Assembly: GCF_020025155.1 (NCBI RefSeq)
Contig: NZ_CP073751.1
Coordinates: 1-64,000 of the forward strand
Source of the DNA: Halopseudomonas nanhaiensis
Lineage (GTDB): Bacteria > Pseudomonadota > Gammaproteobacteria > Pseudomonadales > Pseudomonadaceae
Length of the DNA stretch: 64,000 bases
Reading direction: 5' to 3'
Shown here in pieces: positions 1-12,379 of this stretch; the first letter of the stretch is position 1; every line of letters starts with the position of its first letter. The notes below the pieces were generated by a model. That model did not search any database and was not told the origin of the DNA. It worked only from the letters and a program-made list of their open reading frames with translations. The position numbers and the translations under genes were made by a program.

Positions 1-100
1 CGCTAGAATATCCAGCTCTGATTCACCGGAATGGCTGCACAGTGACGTGCACTGTTTCATTCAAGAAAAGCCGCTCAGGTTGGCGTACCGGGGGAATATT
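1..100. other. Leader upstream of dnaA
   Basis: This 100-base stretch would be the dnaA end of the rpmH-dnaA intergenic region if the usual pseudomonad order holds. It ends with a GGGGGA ribosome binding site at about 90-95 serving the GTG start of dnaA. I see no good DnaA box (TTATCCACA); the closest match, near base 9, has three mismatches. The main origin repeats are therefore probably outside the window. Confidence 0.35.
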
Positions 101-1573
101 GTGTCTGTTGCACTCTGGCAGCAATGCATCGACTTTTTGCGTGATGAGCTACCATCCCAACAGTTCAATACCTGGATTCGTCCCCTGCAGGTCGATGGCG
201 ATAGCGGTGAGCTGCGCCTCTATGCGCCTAACCGGTTCGTTCTCGATTGGGTGAACGATAAGTACCTCAATCGGATTCAGGAACTGCTCGACGATCTCTC
301 CCAGGGTCAGGCGCCGCTGGTCTCGTTGCTGATAGGCAGTCGCCGCATGGGTACTTCAGCGGTAGCGGGCAGCGCTGCCTCGCCCGCGCCCGTTCCCTCT
401 TCGAGCAACACACCTGTATCGCCTCGCACGCAGGCCAGCGCTCCGCCACTGCGGGTGGAGCAGGAATCGTATCCTCCAGCCGAATCCAACGAGGACATTC
501 CTGCACCACAGCGCGCGGACCAGGCATCACCGGGGTCACCGGTGATCAAGCACACCAGTTATCTGAATCGCAGCTTTACCTTCGAGAACTTCGTCGAAGG
601 TAAATCGAACCAGTTGGCCCGAGCGGCAGCCTGGCAGGTGGCGGACAATCCCAAGCACGGCTACAACCCGTTGTTCCTCTATGGGGGCGTCGGGCTCGGC
701 AAGACCCACCTCATGCATGCGGTGGGCAACCATCTGCTGAAGAAGAATCCTGCTGCGAAGATCGTGTACCTGCATTCCGAGCGTTTTGTCGCGGATATGG
801 TCAAGGCGCTGCAGATGAATGCGATCAACGATTTCAAACGCTACTACCGCTCGGTAGATGCGCTGCTGATTGACGACATCCAGTTCTTCGCCAAGAAGGA
901 GCGCTCCCAGGAGGAGTTCTTCCATACCTTCAACGCGCTTCTGGAAGGCGGACAACAGGTCATCCTCACCAGTGACCGCTATCCCAAGGAGATCGATGGT
1001 CTCGAGGAGCGCCTTAAATCTCGCTTCGGTTGGGGACTCACGGTTGCGGTGGAGCCGCCTGAGCTGGAGACCCGCGTCGCGATCCTGATGAAAAAGGCCG
1101 AGCAATCGCGCATTGACCTGCCGCACGATGCCGCCTTCTTCATTGCCCAGCGTATACGCTCGAATGTTCGCGAGCTTGAGGGTGCGCTCAAGCGTGTCAT
1201 CGCCAGCGCCCATTTCATGGGGAGGGATATCACCATCGAGCTCATCCGCGAATCGCTCAAGGATCTGCTGGCACTGCAGGACAAGCTGGTCAGTATTGAC
1301 AACATTCAGCGCACGGTAGCGGAGTATTACAAGATCAAGGTTGCGGACATTCTGTCGAAGCGCCGGTCGCGCTCGGTTGCGCGTCCGCGCCAGGTAGCCA
1401 TGGCGCTTTCCAAGGAATTGACCAATCATAGTCTTCCGGAAATCGGTGATGCCTTCGGCGGCAGGGATCACACAACCGTGCTGCACGCCACGCGCAAGAT
1501 CGCCGAGTTGCGCGAGATAGACGCGGATATCCGGGAAGACTACAAGAACCTGCTGAGGACGCTTACCACCTGA
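101..1573 (+). CDS. dnaA: Chromosomal replication initiator DnaA
   Basis: DnaA (490 aa) binds origin DnaA boxes as an ATP-bound oligomer, melts the origin and recruits DnaB helicase. Domain I opens with LWQQC and NTWIRPL. A Pro/Ser/Ala-rich linker covers roughly residues 80-160. The AAA+ core has Walker A GGVGLGKT at 195-202 and Walker B LLIDDIQF. The C-terminal DNA-binding domain carries the signature [11 protein letters not shown]. The start is GTG 101, preceded by GGGGGA; an in-frame ATG at 47 would add 18 residues that do not belong to the family's N-terminus. dnaN follows after 52 bases, as the first step of the conserved dnaA-dnaN-recF-gyrB cluster. Confidence 0.98.
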   Translation: MSVALWQQCIDFLRDELPSQQFNTWIRPLQVDGDSGELRLYAPNRFVLDWVNDKYLNRIQELLDDLSQGQAPLVSLLIGSRRMGTSAVAGSAASPAPVPSSSNTPVSPRTQASAPPLRVEQESYPPAESNEDIPAPQRADQASPGSPVIKHTSYLNRSFTFENFVEGKSNQLARAAAWQVADNPKHGYNPLFLYGGVGLGKTHLMHAVGNHLLKKNPAAKIVYLHSERFVADMVKALQMNAINDFKRYYRSVDALLIDDIQFFAKKERSQEEFFHTFNALLEGGQQVILTSDRYPKEIDGLEERLKSRFGWGLTVAVEPPELETRVAILMKKAEQSRIDLPHDAAFFIAQRIRSNVRELEGALKRVIASAHFMGRDITIELIRESLKDLLALQDKLVSIDNIQRTVAEYYKIKVADILSKRRSRSVARPRQVAMALSKELTNHSLPEIGDAFGGRDHTTVLHATRKIAELREIDADIREDYKNLLRTLTT

Positions 1574-1625
1574 GTGGTGAAGGGTTCAGCTTAGATGCCA
1601 TCCTGCACGAGGTCGAAGGAAGACA

Positions 1626-2729
1626 ATGCAATTCACCATTCAGCGCGAAGCCCTGTTGAAGCCCCTGCAACTGGTTGCCGGGGTAGTGGAACGGCGTCAG
1701 ACACTCCCGGTGTTGTCCAATGTTCTGCTGGTGGTCGATGGTAATACTCTGTCACTGACCGGCACCGATCTGGAAGTCGAACTGGTCGGCCGCATTCAGC
1801 TGGATGAGACAGCCGAAGCCGGCGAGATAACGGTGCCGGCGCGCAAGCTGATGGATATTTGCAAATCACTGCCTGATGATGTGGCGCTGACGTTCAAGGT
1901 CGAAGAGAACAAGGCGCTGATCAAGGCAGGTCGCAGCCGCTTCACACTGGCCACCCTCCCGGCGACGGATTTCCCGAATGTCGAAGACGGGCCTGGCGCG
2001 ATGAGCTTCGCTATCGGCCAGAGCAAGCTGCGTCGTCTTATCGAACGGACCAGCTTTGCGATGGCCCAACAGGACGTTCGTTATTACCTCAACGGTATGT
2101 TGCTGGAAATAAATCGCGGCCAGCTGCGCGCGGTAGCGACGGACGGTCACCGCATGGCGATGTGTACCGTCGACGCCGGGATCGATTACCAGGACCGCTA
2201 TCAGCTCATTGTGCCGCGCAAGGGAATACTTGAACTTGCCCGTCTGCTCGGTGAGGCTGATGATCTGGTCAACATCGTGCTTGGGACCCATCACATTCGT
2301 GCTACCACAGGTGATTTCACCTTCACCTCGAAACTGGTAGATGGCAAATTTCCGGACTATGAGCGTGTACTGCCACGGGGCGGCGACAAGATCGTCCTTG
2401 CTGACCGTCAGGCCCTTCGCAATGCTTTCAGCCGTACGGCAATCCTGTCGAACGAAAAGTACCGCGGCATTCGCCTCATGTTGAATGATGGCTTGCTCAA
2501 GATTCAGGCCAACAACCCCGAGCAGGAAGAGGCCGAGGAAGACATCGTGGTCGATTACAGCGGTTCGACGCTGGAAATCGGATTCAACGTTAGTTACCTG
2601 CTTGATGTCATGAGTGTTTTGACCAACGAGCAGATCAAGATCGTTCTTGCCGACGCCAACAGCAGTGCGCTCGTTCAGGAGTCTGAAACTGATGACAGTG
2701 TTTACGTCGTCATGCCGATGCGCCTCTGA
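1626..2729 (+). CDS. dnaN: DNA polymerase III beta sliding clamp
   Basis: The beta clamp (367 aa) is a ring-shaped homodimer that tethers DNA polymerase III and other replication or repair proteins to DNA. The length equals the usual 366-367 residues. The N-terminal MQFTIQREALLKPLQLV, the central YYLNGMLLE / VATDGHRMA segment and the C-terminal VYVVMPMRL end are typical of the three repeated clamp domains. An AAGGAAG ribosome binding site precedes ATG 1626. It sits between dnaA and recF, 15 bases before recF, probably in one transcript. Confidence 0.98.
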   Translation: MQFTIQREALLKPLQLVAGVVERRQTLPVLSNVLLVVDGNTLSLTGTDLEVELVGRIQLDETAEAGEITVPARKLMDICKSLPDDVALTFKVEENKALIKAGRSRFTLATLPATDFPNVEDGPGAMSFAIGQSKLRRLIERTSFAMAQQDVRYYLNGMLLEINRGQLRAVATDGHRMAMCTVDAGIDYQDRYQLIVPRKGILELARLLGEADDLVNIVLGTHHIRATTGDFTFTSKLVDGKFPDYERVLPRGGDKIVLADRQALRNAFSRTAILSNEKYRGIRLMLNDGLLKIQANNPEQEEAEEDIVVDYSGSTLEIGFNVSYLLDVMSVLTNEQIKIVLADANSSALVQESETDDSVYVVMPMRL

Positions 2730-2744
2730 TCCTACGGCCAGTCA

Positions 2745-3836
2745 ATGGCTCTGACCCGCCTGAGCGTCACCGGAGTGCGCAATCTTCAACCGGTGACGCT
2801 GCATCCCTCTCCTCGCATCAACCTCATCTCCGGTTCCAACGGCAGCGGCAAGACCAGTCTGCTGGAAGCCATTCATATTCTCGGGTTGGCGCGTTCGTTT
2901 CGTAGCACCCGCCTGCAACCGGTCATTCAGCATGATCTCGATAGTTGCACCGTGTTCGGTCAGTTGGATGCCGATGCAGGCCGGCATTTGCTCGGGGTTA
3001 CGCGAGATCGCAATGCTGATTTTCAGATTCGAATTGATGGCCGGACGGTCAGTGCCGCGTCTGAATTGGTCCAGATTCTGCCGATCCAGCTGATCAACCC
3101 TGATAGTTTTCGACTCCTTGAAGGCGCCCCCAAACAGCGTAGGCAGTTTCTCGACTGGGGTGTGTTCCACGTGGAACATAACTTTCTGGCGGCATGGCAG
3201 CGGCTGCAAAAGGCCCTCAAGCAAAGGAATTCGCTACTGCGACGTGGTAGAATCGATCGCTCTCTGCTTGCCGTATGGGACAGCGAACTGTGCCTGGCGG
3301 GTGAGACCATCGACCAGCTTCGCCGCGATTACATCGTGCGATTAAAGCCTGTATTCGAAGAAACGCTGCGCAGGCTGATCGAACTTGATGGTCTATCGCT
3401 CAGCTATTACCGGGGTTGGGATAAGGAACGGCCGCTTGCCGACGTAATTGCATCTCAGCTGGATCGCGATGTCCAGCTAGGCCATACGCAGGCCGGTCCC
3501 CAGAGAGCCGACCTGCGCCTGCGTATCAGGGGCATGAGCGCAGTGGACGTTCTGTCTAGAGGCCAGCAAAAGCTAGTGGTCGCGGCGATGAAGATCGCAC
3601 AGGGAGTGTTACTCAAAGCGGTCGGGAGGGCTGCGCACTGTCTTTATTTGGTGGACGACCTCCCCTCCGAACTGGACCAGCAGCATCGCGATGCGCTGTG
3701 TCGTTTATTGTCGGACCTAGACTGTCAGGTGTTCATCACCTGTGTCGAGGCCGGCCAGCTGCACGGCAGCTGGCAAACTGGAACGCCTTTAGCCATGTTC
3801 CACGTGGAACATGGCCACATAATGCAGACCGAGTGA
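2745..3836 (+). CDS. recF: Recombination mediator RecF
   Basis: RecF (363 aa) is a Rad50/SMC-like ATPase that, with RecO and RecR, loads RecA at gapped DNA. The Walker A is GSNGSGKTS at about residues 30-38. The ABC-type signature LSRGQQK and the Walker B-like [11 protein letters not shown] lie near the C-terminus. The coding sequence holds two perfect parS palindromes, each read as a Phe-His-Val-Glu-His pentapeptide: one in the middle of the protein (DWGVFHVEH) and one in the C-terminal tail. The tail beyond the conserved fold may exist partly because of the second site. gyrB follows after 19 bases. Confidence 0.97.
   Translation: MALTRLSVTGVRNLQPVTLHPSPRINLISGSNGSGKTSLLEAIHILGLARSFRSTRLQPVIQHDLDSCTVFGQLDADAGRHLLGVTRDRNADFQIRIDGRTVSAASELVQILPIQLINPDSFRLLEGAPKQRRQFLDWGVFHVEHNFLAAWQRLQKALKQRNSLLRRGRIDRSLLAVWDSELCLAGETIDQLRRDYIVRLKPVFEETLRRLIELDGLSLSYYRGWDKERPLADVIASQLDRDVQLGHTQAGPQRADLRLRIRGMSAVDVLSRGQQKLVVAAMKIAQGVLLKAVGRAAHCLYLVDDLPSELDQQHRDALCRLLSDLDCQVFITCVEAGQLHGSWQTGTPLAMFHVEHGHIMQTE
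3163..3178. promoter_or_regulatory. parS site 1 (ParB binding)
   Basis: TGTTCCACGTGGAACA is a perfect 16-base palindrome matching the bacterial parS consensus, embedded in recF. ParB binds parS near the origin, spreads, and works with ParA and SMC/MksB to segregate the origin region. Clusters of parS within some 15 kb of oriC are established for pseudomonads. parA and parB themselves are not in the window. Confidence 0.93.
3796..3811. promoter_or_regulatory. parS site 2 (ParB binding)
   Basis: This is a second perfect copy of TGTTCCACGTGGAACA, 633 bases after the first and 26 bases before the end of recF. The symmetry extends to 24 bases (3792-3815). It lies in the codons of the RecF C-terminal tail, 45 bases upstream of the gyrB start. 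Confidence 0.93.
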
Positions 3837-3843
3837 TGTCTGA

Positions 3844-6270
<2,427 letters not shown>

Positions 6271-6290
6271 ACCGGCCGGGCTGTAGCAAT

Positions 6291-6321
6291 AAGAAAACCC
6301 GGCAAGGCCAGGTTTTCTTTT
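6291..6321. terminator. Bidirectional terminator between gyrB and plsC
   Basis: A 9-bp stem (AAGAAAACC / GGTTTTCTT) encloses a further GGC/GCC pair and an AAG loop. A/T-rich tracts flank both sides, so it can act on both converging transcripts. Confidence 0.8.
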
Positions 6322-6353
6322 AATATCAATAGGTTGTAAGCGGTAGCCCGCTT

Positions 6354-7118
6354 CTATGCCGTTGCGTTGGACATGGGTGCACCGGCGTCTGCTGGTGGGT
6401 TGCGCATCGACTCCAGCGCCTCGTTGACCCAGCTTTCGGCCTGCCGGTTGACCTCGACGATCGAGCGAGGATCGGGACCCTTCGGATAGATCGGAGGGCC
6501 GATCATCACGGTCACCGTCCCCGGACGCTTGCCCCACCCGGCCTTGGGCCAGAACTCACCCGCGTTATGCGCGACCGGCACCACCGGTGCCATGTTGGTA
6601 CAGGCCAGCGCAGCGCCTCCACGGGAAAACTTCGCCGGTTGACCGGGAAGGACGCGGGTCCCTTCCGGGAATACCAGTATCCAGCTGCCTTCGGCAAGCC
6701 GCTCACCGCCTTCCTTGCTCAACTGCTTGAGTGAATCCCGCGCATTGCTGCGATCGATGGCAATGGGCCGGGCCAACGCAAAGGCCCAGCCGAAAAACGG
6801 TACATACAACAGCTCTTTCTTGATCAGCTGAGTTTGTGGCAAAAACACCTGCTGGAGAAAGAAGGTCTCCCAGGTGCTCTGATGGTTCGAGAGGACCACG
6901 CCCGGCTGATCAGGTATGTTGTCGCGGCCGATGACCTCATAGCGGATACCGACGATGGTCCGGGTCAGCCATACGGCGCACCGGCACCACCAGTTGACAA
7001 TCATGTGGTAACGCCAGCGGTAGGGCATCAGTGGAGCGATGATCAGCATGAGCAGGCCCCAGAGGCCCGCACTGGCAGACAACAGGAGGTAGAACAGAAC
7101 GACACGCGCAGCCATCAT
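6354..7118 (-). CDS. plsC: 1-acyl-sn-glycerol-3-phosphate acyltransferase (PlsC family)
   Basis: This membrane acyltransferase (254 aa) converts lysophosphatidic acid to phosphatidic acid in phospholipid synthesis. One or two N-terminal membrane segments (residues about 5-30) precede the catalytic block NHQSTWE at about 78-84. The second block FPEGTR is clear, and a proline-rich block near GPPIYP follows. The first motif reads HX4E rather than the textbook HX4D; I recall the same in pseudomonad orthologues. The start overlaps the gmhB stop as ATGA, so translation is coupled. Position matches P. aeruginosa PA0005. Confidence 0.9.
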   Translation of the reverse strand: MMAARVVLFYLLLSASAGLWGLLMLIIAPLMPYRWRYHMIVNWWCRCAVWLTRTIVGIRYEVIGRDNIPDQPGVVLSNHQSTWETFFLQQVFLPQTQLIKKELLYVPFFGWAFALARPIAIDRSNARDSLKQLSKEGGERLAEGSWILVFPEGTRVLPGQPAKFSRGGAALACTNMAPVVPVAHNAGEFWPKAGWGKRPGTVTVMIGPPIYPKGPDPRSIVEVNRQAESWVNEALESMRNPPADAGAPMSNATA

Positions 7119-7654
7119 GCTTGGGTTTCCAGAAGGTGCTCGGCAACGGCAGCCAGATCATCAAAAATCTGCGTTCCCGCGGGCAGTGCCTGCGACGCAG
7201 TCTTGCGGCCCTTGCCTGTGCGGACCAGATAAGGCGTGCAGCCCAGGGCACTGCCGGCCTCGAGATCACGACGGCTGTCGCCCACTGTCGGCACGTCGGT
7301 GAGGGGGATACGGTAATAGTCGGCGATCTGCTGGAACAGCCCCGATAGCGGCTTGCGGCAATCGCAGCTGTCGTCCGGGCCGTGAGGACAATACACTATC
7401 ATTTCCAGCGCGCCCCCTGCCCGCTCTACCAGCCCCCGCATTTTGTCGTGCATGGCTTCCAGCGCGGCGACGTCGAACAGGCCTCTGGCGAGCCCTGACT
7501 GGTTCGTCGCCACACACACGGTCCAGCCGGCGCGCGTGAGTCGGGCCACCGCCTCGATCGACCCGGGAATGGGGATCCACTCCTCGGGCGATTTGACGTA
7601 CTCCTCGGAGTCGACATTGATCACGCCGTCACGGTCGAGAATGATCAGCTTCAT
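7115..7654 (-). CDS. gmhB: D-glycero-beta-D-manno-heptose-1,7-bisphosphate 7-phosphatase
   Basis: GmhB (179 aa) removes the 7-phosphate from heptose bisphosphate in the ADP-heptose pathway for LPS inner core. It is a HAD phosphatase: motif I is LDRDGVIN with the nucleophile and acid aspartates, motif II is ATNQSG, and VGDSRRDLE ends the fold. The zinc-binding insert CPHGPDDSCDCRKP, with cysteines and histidine, is diagnostic of GmhB. It is followed by plsC with a 4-base overlap and preceded by glyS. Confidence 0.94.
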   Translation of the reverse strand: MKLIILDRDGVINVDSEEYVKSPEEWIPIPGSIEAVARLTRAGWTVCVATNQSGLARGLFDVAALEAMHDKMRGLVERAGGALEMIVYCPHGPDDSCDCRKPLSGLFQQIADYYRIPLTDVPTVGDSRRDLEAGSALGCTPYLVRTGKGRKTASQALPAGTQIFDDLAAVAEHLLETQA

Positions 7655-7658
7655 AGGG

Positions 7659-9716
7659 TCAACCGAGCAGCGAGATGTCAGCTACGCCGAGAAACAGCCC
7701 GCGCAACCGCGCCAGCAGCGCGTATCGGTTGGCCTTCACGGCGGCATCGTCGACATTGACCATGACCTGATCGAAATAGACATCGACCGGTTCGCGCAGG
7801 CTGGCGAGCGTCTCGAGGGTGCGCTGATATTCGCGTTGCTGCGCCAGCGGAGCGATGGACTGCTCTGCATGCTGAATGGACGTTGCCAGCGCCTGCTCGG
7901 CGCCCTCTTGCAGCAGGGAGGGGTCAATGGCTTCGCTGATGCCCATTTCGGCTTTGGCGAGGATATTCGATACGCGTTTATTCGCTGCCGCCAGAGCGGC
8001 AGCCTCCGGCAAGCGGCGGAAGGCCTGAACGGCTTGTACGCGCTGGTCGAAATCCAGCGGAGAGGCCGGCGCCACAGCACGAACCGCCTGGTAGACCGCA
8101 ACATCGATGCCCTCGTCTTCATAACGCGCACGCAATCGATCGAAGATGAAATCCTGCACCTGGCCCACCAGACCGTCCTGCTGGACCTTGTCAGCGTACT
8201 GCTGCACCGCAGTCTGCAGCGCACCGATGAGGTTCAGCTCGAGTTTCTTCTCGATAAGGATCCGCAGCACGCCCAGGGCAGCCCGGCGCAGCGCGTAGGG
8301 ATCCTTGCTGCCGGTAGGTAGCATGCCAATACCGAAGATACCCACCAGGGTATCCAGTTTGTCGGCCAGCGCCACCGCCGCCCCGGTCAGCGTGGTTGGC
8401 AGCTCCGCGCCTGCCCCGCGCGGCATGTACTGCTCATTGAGCGCGAGGGCCACGTCCTCGGCCTCACCATCGTGTCGGGCGTAGTAGTAACCGGCGATGC
8501 CTTGCAGCTCGGGAAATTCACCCACCATTTCCGTCGCCAGATCACATTTGCTGAGCAGGCCGGCGCGGGCGGCGCGCTCGGCATCCCCGCCGATCTGTGA
8601 CGCAATGGAGGCGGCCAGCTGCGACACGCGCACGGCCTTGTCGTAGACACTCCCGAGCTGCGCCTGAAATACAACATTCGCCAGGCGCAGATTGCGGGTT
8701 TCCAGCGGCTGTTTCTGGTCCTGACGATAGAAGAATTCGGCATCGGTCAGACGCGGCCGTACCACTTTCTCGTTTCCGGAAATGATCTGCCCCGGGTCCT
8801 CGCTCTCGATATTGGCGACGGTGATGAAGCGCGGAAGCAGCCGACCATTGGCATCGAGCAGGCAGAAATATTTCTGATTGTCCTGCATGGTGGAAATCAG
8901 CGCCTCCTGCGGGACATCGAGAAAGCGTTCCTCGAAGCTGCAGACCAGAGGTACCGGCCATTCCACCAGCGCGGTCACTTCGTCGAGCAGATCGTCCGGA
9001 ATGATGGCCTTGCCCTGCTGCTCGCTGGCCAGCTGTTCGACCCGCGATCGAATCATTTCGCGACGCTCTGCGAAATCCGCAATGACCGACGCCTGACGCA
9101 GGTCCTCGGCATAGCTCGCCGGCGAGCCGATCTCCACGAGGTCCGGGTGATGGAAGCGATGACCGCGCGAGTCGCGTCCCGAGCGCTGCGCAAGGATCTC
9201 TGCGGGAATCACGGCATCGCCCTGCAGCATTACCAGCCACTGCGTAGGCCGTACGAATTCGGTCTTGCGATCGGCCCAGCGCATCCGTTTGGGGATAGGC
9301 AGCGCCGCCAGCGCTGCATCGACGATATCCGGCAGCAGTTCGCTGGCCGGCTGACCCGGAATAGCCTGCACGTAGCGCAGCTTCGGGCCGCTGCGGTCAA
9401 GCTGGTCGACGTCTACCCCGCATTTGCGAGCGAAACCCAGCGCGGCCTGGGTCGGCTGACCGCTGGCGTCAAACGCTGCCTGGACGGGCGGGCCATCCAT
9501 CTGGCTGGTACGGTCAGGCTGCTGGGTAGCCAGCCGTTCGACCAGCACGGCCAGACGGCGCGGCGCGGCATAACAGCGAGCTGCTTCGTAGGCCAGACCA
9601 GCTTCGCGAAGACCTGTCTCGACGCCCTGCAGGAAGGCTTCGGCGAGACGCTTGAGTGCCTTGGGGGGAAGCTCTTCGGTGCCCAGCTCTACCAGAAAAT
9701 CCTGTGCCTGCATCAT
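7659..9716 (-). CDS. glyS: Glycine--tRNA ligase beta subunit
   Basis: GlyS (685 aa) is the beta subunit of the alpha2beta2 bacterial glycyl-tRNA synthetase and provides tRNA recognition. It begins [17 protein letters not shown], the conserved N-terminal signature, and contains the HD-like segment [13 protein letters not shown]. Length is standard (about 684-689). The start overlaps the glyQ stop in an ATGATG context: ATG 9716 and 9713 are both possible, and GGAGG is better spaced for 9713. It is co-transcribed with glyQ. Confidence 0.97.
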   Translation of the reverse strand: MMQAQDFLVELGTEELPPKALKRLAEAFLQGVETGLREAGLAYEAARCYAAPRRLAVLVERLATQQPDRTSQMDGPPVQAAFDASGQPTQAALGFARKCGVDVDQLDRSGPKLRYVQAIPGQPASELLPDIVDAALAALPIPKRMRWADRKTEFVRPTQWLVMLQGDAVIPAEILAQRSGRDSRGHRFHHPDLVEIGSPASYAEDLRQASVIADFAERREMIRSRVEQLASEQQGKAIIPDDLLDEVTALVEWPVPLVCSFEERFLDVPQEALISTMQDNQKYFCLLDANGRLLPRFITVANIESEDPGQIISGNEKVVRPRLTDAEFFYRQDQKQPLETRNLRLANVVFQAQLGSVYDKAVRVSQLAASIASQIGGDAERAARAGLLSKCDLATEMVGEFPELQGIAGYYYARHDGEAEDVALALNEQYMPRGAGAELPTTLTGAAVALADKLDTLVGIFGIGMLPTGSKDPYALRRAALGVLRILIEKKLELNLIGALQTAVQQYADKVQQDGLVGQVQDFIFDRLRARYEDEGIDVAVYQAVRAVAPASPLDFDQRVQAVQAFRRLPEAAALAAANKRVSNILAKAEMGISEAIDPSLLQEGAEQALATSIQHAEQSIAPLAQQREYQRTLETLASLREPVDVYFDQVMVNVDDAAVKANRYALLARLRGLFLGVADISLLG

Positions 9717-10660
9717 TCGGCCTCCTTCAATTTGGCCAGTACTTCGTCACGCAATTCGGGGGTGGCCATGGGAAAGCCGAGTTTGGCGCGGGCGTGCAGA
9801 TAGCTTTGTGCAATCGATCGCGCCAGCGCGCGCACGCGCAGAATGTATCGTTGACGTTCGGTCACCGAGATGGCCCGACGGGCATCAAGCAGGTTGAAGG
9901 TGTGCGAAGCCTTGATCACCATTTCGTAGGCAGGCAACGGCAGTTCGGCGCTCATCAGCCGGTTGGCCTCGGCTTCGTAAAAATCGAACAGCTCGAACAG
10001 CTTGTCGACATTGGCGTGTTCGAAGTTGTAGGAAGACTGCTCCACTTCGTTCTGGTGGAACACGTCGCCGTAGGTGACCTTGCCGAAGGGGCCATCGGAG
10101 TAGGTCAGATCGTAGACCGAGTCGACACCTTGCAGGTACATGGCCAGGCGCTCCAGGCCATAGGTGATCTCGCCGGTCACCGGGTAGCACTCTACGCCGC
10201 CGACCTGCTGAAAGTAGGTGAACTGAGTCACTTCCATGCCGTTGAGCCAGACCTCCCAGCCCAGGCCCCAGGCGCCAAGTGTTGGCGATTCCCAGTTGTC
10301 TTCGACGAAGCGGATATCATGCACCAGGGGATCCACACCGATGTGCCGCAGCGAGTCCAGGTACAGCTCCTGGATGTCCTCCGGGTTCGGCTTGAGCACT
10401 ACCTGAAACTGATAGTAATGCTGGAGACGGTTCGGGTTCTCGCCATAGCGGCCGTCGGCCGGGCGCCGGCTCGGTTGCACGTAGGCGGCGTTCCAGGTTT
10501 CCGGGCCGATCGCGCGCAGAAAGGTGGCTGTATGAAAGGTGCCGGCGCCCATTTCCATGTCGTAGGGTTGCAGGATCACGCAGCCCTTCTCTGCCCAGTA
10601 GTTTTGCAGGGCCAGGATCAGACCCTGGAAGGTGCGCACGGCTGGATTGTTGTGAGTCAC
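9713..10660 (-). CDS. glyQ: Glycine--tRNA ligase alpha subunit
   Basis: GlyQ (315 aa) is the catalytic class II aminoacyl-tRNA synthetase subunit that activates glycine. [17 protein letters not shown] and [23 protein letters not shown] are family signatures, and the motif 2 region has YVQPSRRP. Translation starts at GTG 10660 with an AGGTGA ribosome binding site. It is the first gene of a minus-strand run glyQ-glyS-gmhB-plsC, divergent from tag. Confidence 0.97.
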   Translation of the reverse strand: MTHNNPAVRTFQGLILALQNYWAEKGCVILQPYDMEMGAGTFHTATFLRAIGPETWNAAYVQPSRRPADGRYGENPNRLQHYYQFQVVLKPNPEDIQELYLDSLRHIGVDPLVHDIRFVEDNWESPTLGAWGLGWEVWLNGMEVTQFTYFQQVGGVECYPVTGEITYGLERLAMYLQGVDSVYDLTYSDGPFGKVTYGDVFHQNEVEQSSYNFEHANVDKLFELFDFYEAEANRLMSAELPLPAYEMVIKASHTFNLLDARRAISVTERQRYILRVRALARSIAQSYLHARAKLGFPMATPELRDEVLAKLKEAE

Positions 10661-10818
10661 GTTTTCACCTGGTGAGGCTTCGAAGAAGGCGGAAGTATAC
10701 AGTCAGAAGAGGCCTGCATACACAAAGCGCGCCAATTCGCAGATGGTGGGTCGTCAGGTCTTTGCGGCGCACGCCGGGACGGGTATAACCGCTTAACACT
10801 GTGACGAGGAGATGCCGC

Positions 10819-11400
10819 ATGTCTGAAGGTCCTGCAAGCGGGCGGGTTCGCTGCCAGTGGTGCTCGAGCGACCCGGTGTATCAGCTCTATCATGACACCG
10901 AATGGGGAGTGCCCGAGTGGGACGCGCAGCGGCTGTTCGAAAAGCTTCTGCTCGATGGCTTTCAGGCGGGGCTGTCGTGGATCACCATCCTCAAAAAGCG
11001 CGATCGGTATCGCGAGGTGTACCGTGGCTTTGACCCCTCATTCATGGCTGGGCAGAGTGATCAGCAGCTGCAGGCACTTCTGCAGGATGCCGGCATCGTC
11101 CGCAATCGCCTCAAGGTCTACGGTGCGCGGCAGAACGCGCGCGCCTGGTTGCAGCTGGCCGAACAGTCCGATCCGGGCGAGTGGCTCTGGGCCTTCGTGG
11201 GTGGCGAGCCGAAGATCAATCGTTTTCACAGCTTTGCCGAGATCCCCACGATCACCAGCGAGGCGCAGGCGATGAGCCGCGCCCTGCGCAAGGCCGGCTT
11301 CACCTTCGTCGGGCCAACCATCTGCTATGCCTTCATGCAGGCGACCGGGATGGTCATGGACCACACGACCGACTGCTTTCGCCACGCGCAGCTGAATTGA
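10819..11400 (+). CDS. tag: DNA-3-methyladenine glycosylase I
   Basis: Tag (193 aa) excises 3-methyladenine from alkylated DNA and starts base excision repair. The N-terminal RCQWC and YHDTEWGVP, QAGLSWITILKKR, the catalytic-pocket region FVGPTICYAFMQA and the C-terminal MDHTTDCF match the family. The Cys, His, His and Cys residues of the structural zinc site are all visible. ATG 10819 is preferred because GAGGAG lies at about 10806-10811; a GTG at 10801 would be too close to that site. Confidence 0.95.
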   Translation: MSEGPASGRVRCQWCSSDPVYQLYHDTEWGVPEWDAQRLFEKLLLDGFQAGLSWITILKKRDRYREVYRGFDPSFMAGQSDQQLQALLQDAGIVRNRLKVYGARQNARAWLQLAEQSDPGEWLWAFVGGEPKINRFHSFAEIPTITSEAQAMSRALRKAGFTFVGPTICYAFMQATGMVMDHTTDCFRHAQLN

Positions 11401-11464
11401 GCGGCGGTCGCGGTCAGCGCAGATGCGCTTTACAATGGCCCCTTTGAACCTGTTGGAGTAGCGC

Positions 11465-12352
11465 GTGGAGCGGTTAAAGGGCGCATTCATCGTCGGCTTT
11501 CTCAAGTTGTTTTCGCTATTGCCGTTTCCCCTGGCCCAGCGGCTGGGCGCCGGTGTGGGCTGGCTGATGTGGGCGCTGCCCAACCGGTCCCGCGAGGTGG
11601 TACGCATCAACCTCGAGCATTGCATGCCGGAGCTTTCCGAGACCGACCGTAGCGATCTGATCCGCCGCACGTTGCTCGACACCGGCCGCAGTTTCGCCGA
11701 AAGCGCCTGCGCCTGGATGTGGCCGCCACACAAGACGCTCAAGCTGATCAAGGAGGTAGAGGGCGAACATCTGCTGGAAGAGGCGCTGGCAGCGGAGACC
11801 GGTCTGGTCTGCATCACCAGTCATCTGGGTAACTGGGAGGTGCTCAACCACTACTACTGCTCGAAGTGTTCGCCGGTGATCTTCTATCGCCCTCCGAAGC
11901 AGAAGGCGGTGGACGATCTGCTCAAGCGACAACGTACCCAGCTGGGCAACAAGGTTGCCGCTTCGACTCGCGAAGGCATCATCAGCGTGATGAAGGAGGT
12001 CCGAAGCGGAGGTGCAGTAGGCATACCCGCGGACCCGGAACCGGCGCTCAAGAGTGGGGTATTCGTGCCCTTCTTCGGTGTTCAGGCGCTGACCAGCAAG
12101 TTCGTTCCCGGCATGCTCAAGAGCGGCAAGGCCCGCGCGCTGTTTCTGCATTGCATCCGGTTGCCGGACAATTCGGGGTTCAAGGTGATACTGGAAGCGG
12201 CGCCCGAGGCGCTTTACAGTAGCGATGAACATGAGGCGGTAGCCGTCATGAGCGCGGTGATCGAGCGCTATGTAAGAACCTGGCCCAGTCAGTACATGTG
12301 GTCGATGAAGCGGTTCAAGAAGCGCCCCCTCGGCGAGAAGAAGTGGTACTGA
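11465..12352 (+). CDS. LpxL/HtrB-family lysophospholipid or lipid A acyltransferase
   Basis: This 295-aa inner-membrane acyltransferase belongs to the family that adds secondary acyl chains to lipid A. A hydrophobic N-terminal segment (residues about 8-35) precedes the catalytic HLGNWE (HX4E) motif at about residue 119. The later GVFVPFFG block is conserved. The segment before it reads IPADPEPALKS, where many members have DQ; this residue change is worth noting. Start is GTG 11465 with GGAG upstream. Position corresponds to P. aeruginosa PA0011 (HtrB1-like). The exact acyl donor cannot be told from sequence. Confidence 0.85.
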   Translation: MERLKGAFIVGFLKLFSLLPFPLAQRLGAGVGWLMWALPNRSREVVRINLEHCMPELSETDRSDLIRRTLLDTGRSFAESACAWMWPPHKTLKLIKEVEGEHLLEEALAAETGLVCITSHLGNWEVLNHYYCSKCSPVIFYRPPKQKAVDDLLKRQRTQLGNKVAASTREGIISVMKEVRSGGAVGIPADPEPALKSGVFVPFFGVQALTSKFVPGMLKSGKARALFLHCIRLPDNSGFKVILEAAPEALYSSDEHEAVAVMSAVIERYVRTWPSQYMWSMKRFKKRPLGEKKWY

Positions 12353-12379
12353 CCCACCCCAACCAGAAGGACCTGTGCC

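Noticed and set aside
1-100. Possible DnaA boxes or origin
   Set aside because: Only poor matches to TTATCCACA; the origin core is probably to the left of the window.
536-1486. 316-codon open frame on the minus strand opposite dnaA
   Set aside because: Shadow of a highly conserved gene; no start signal or family match.
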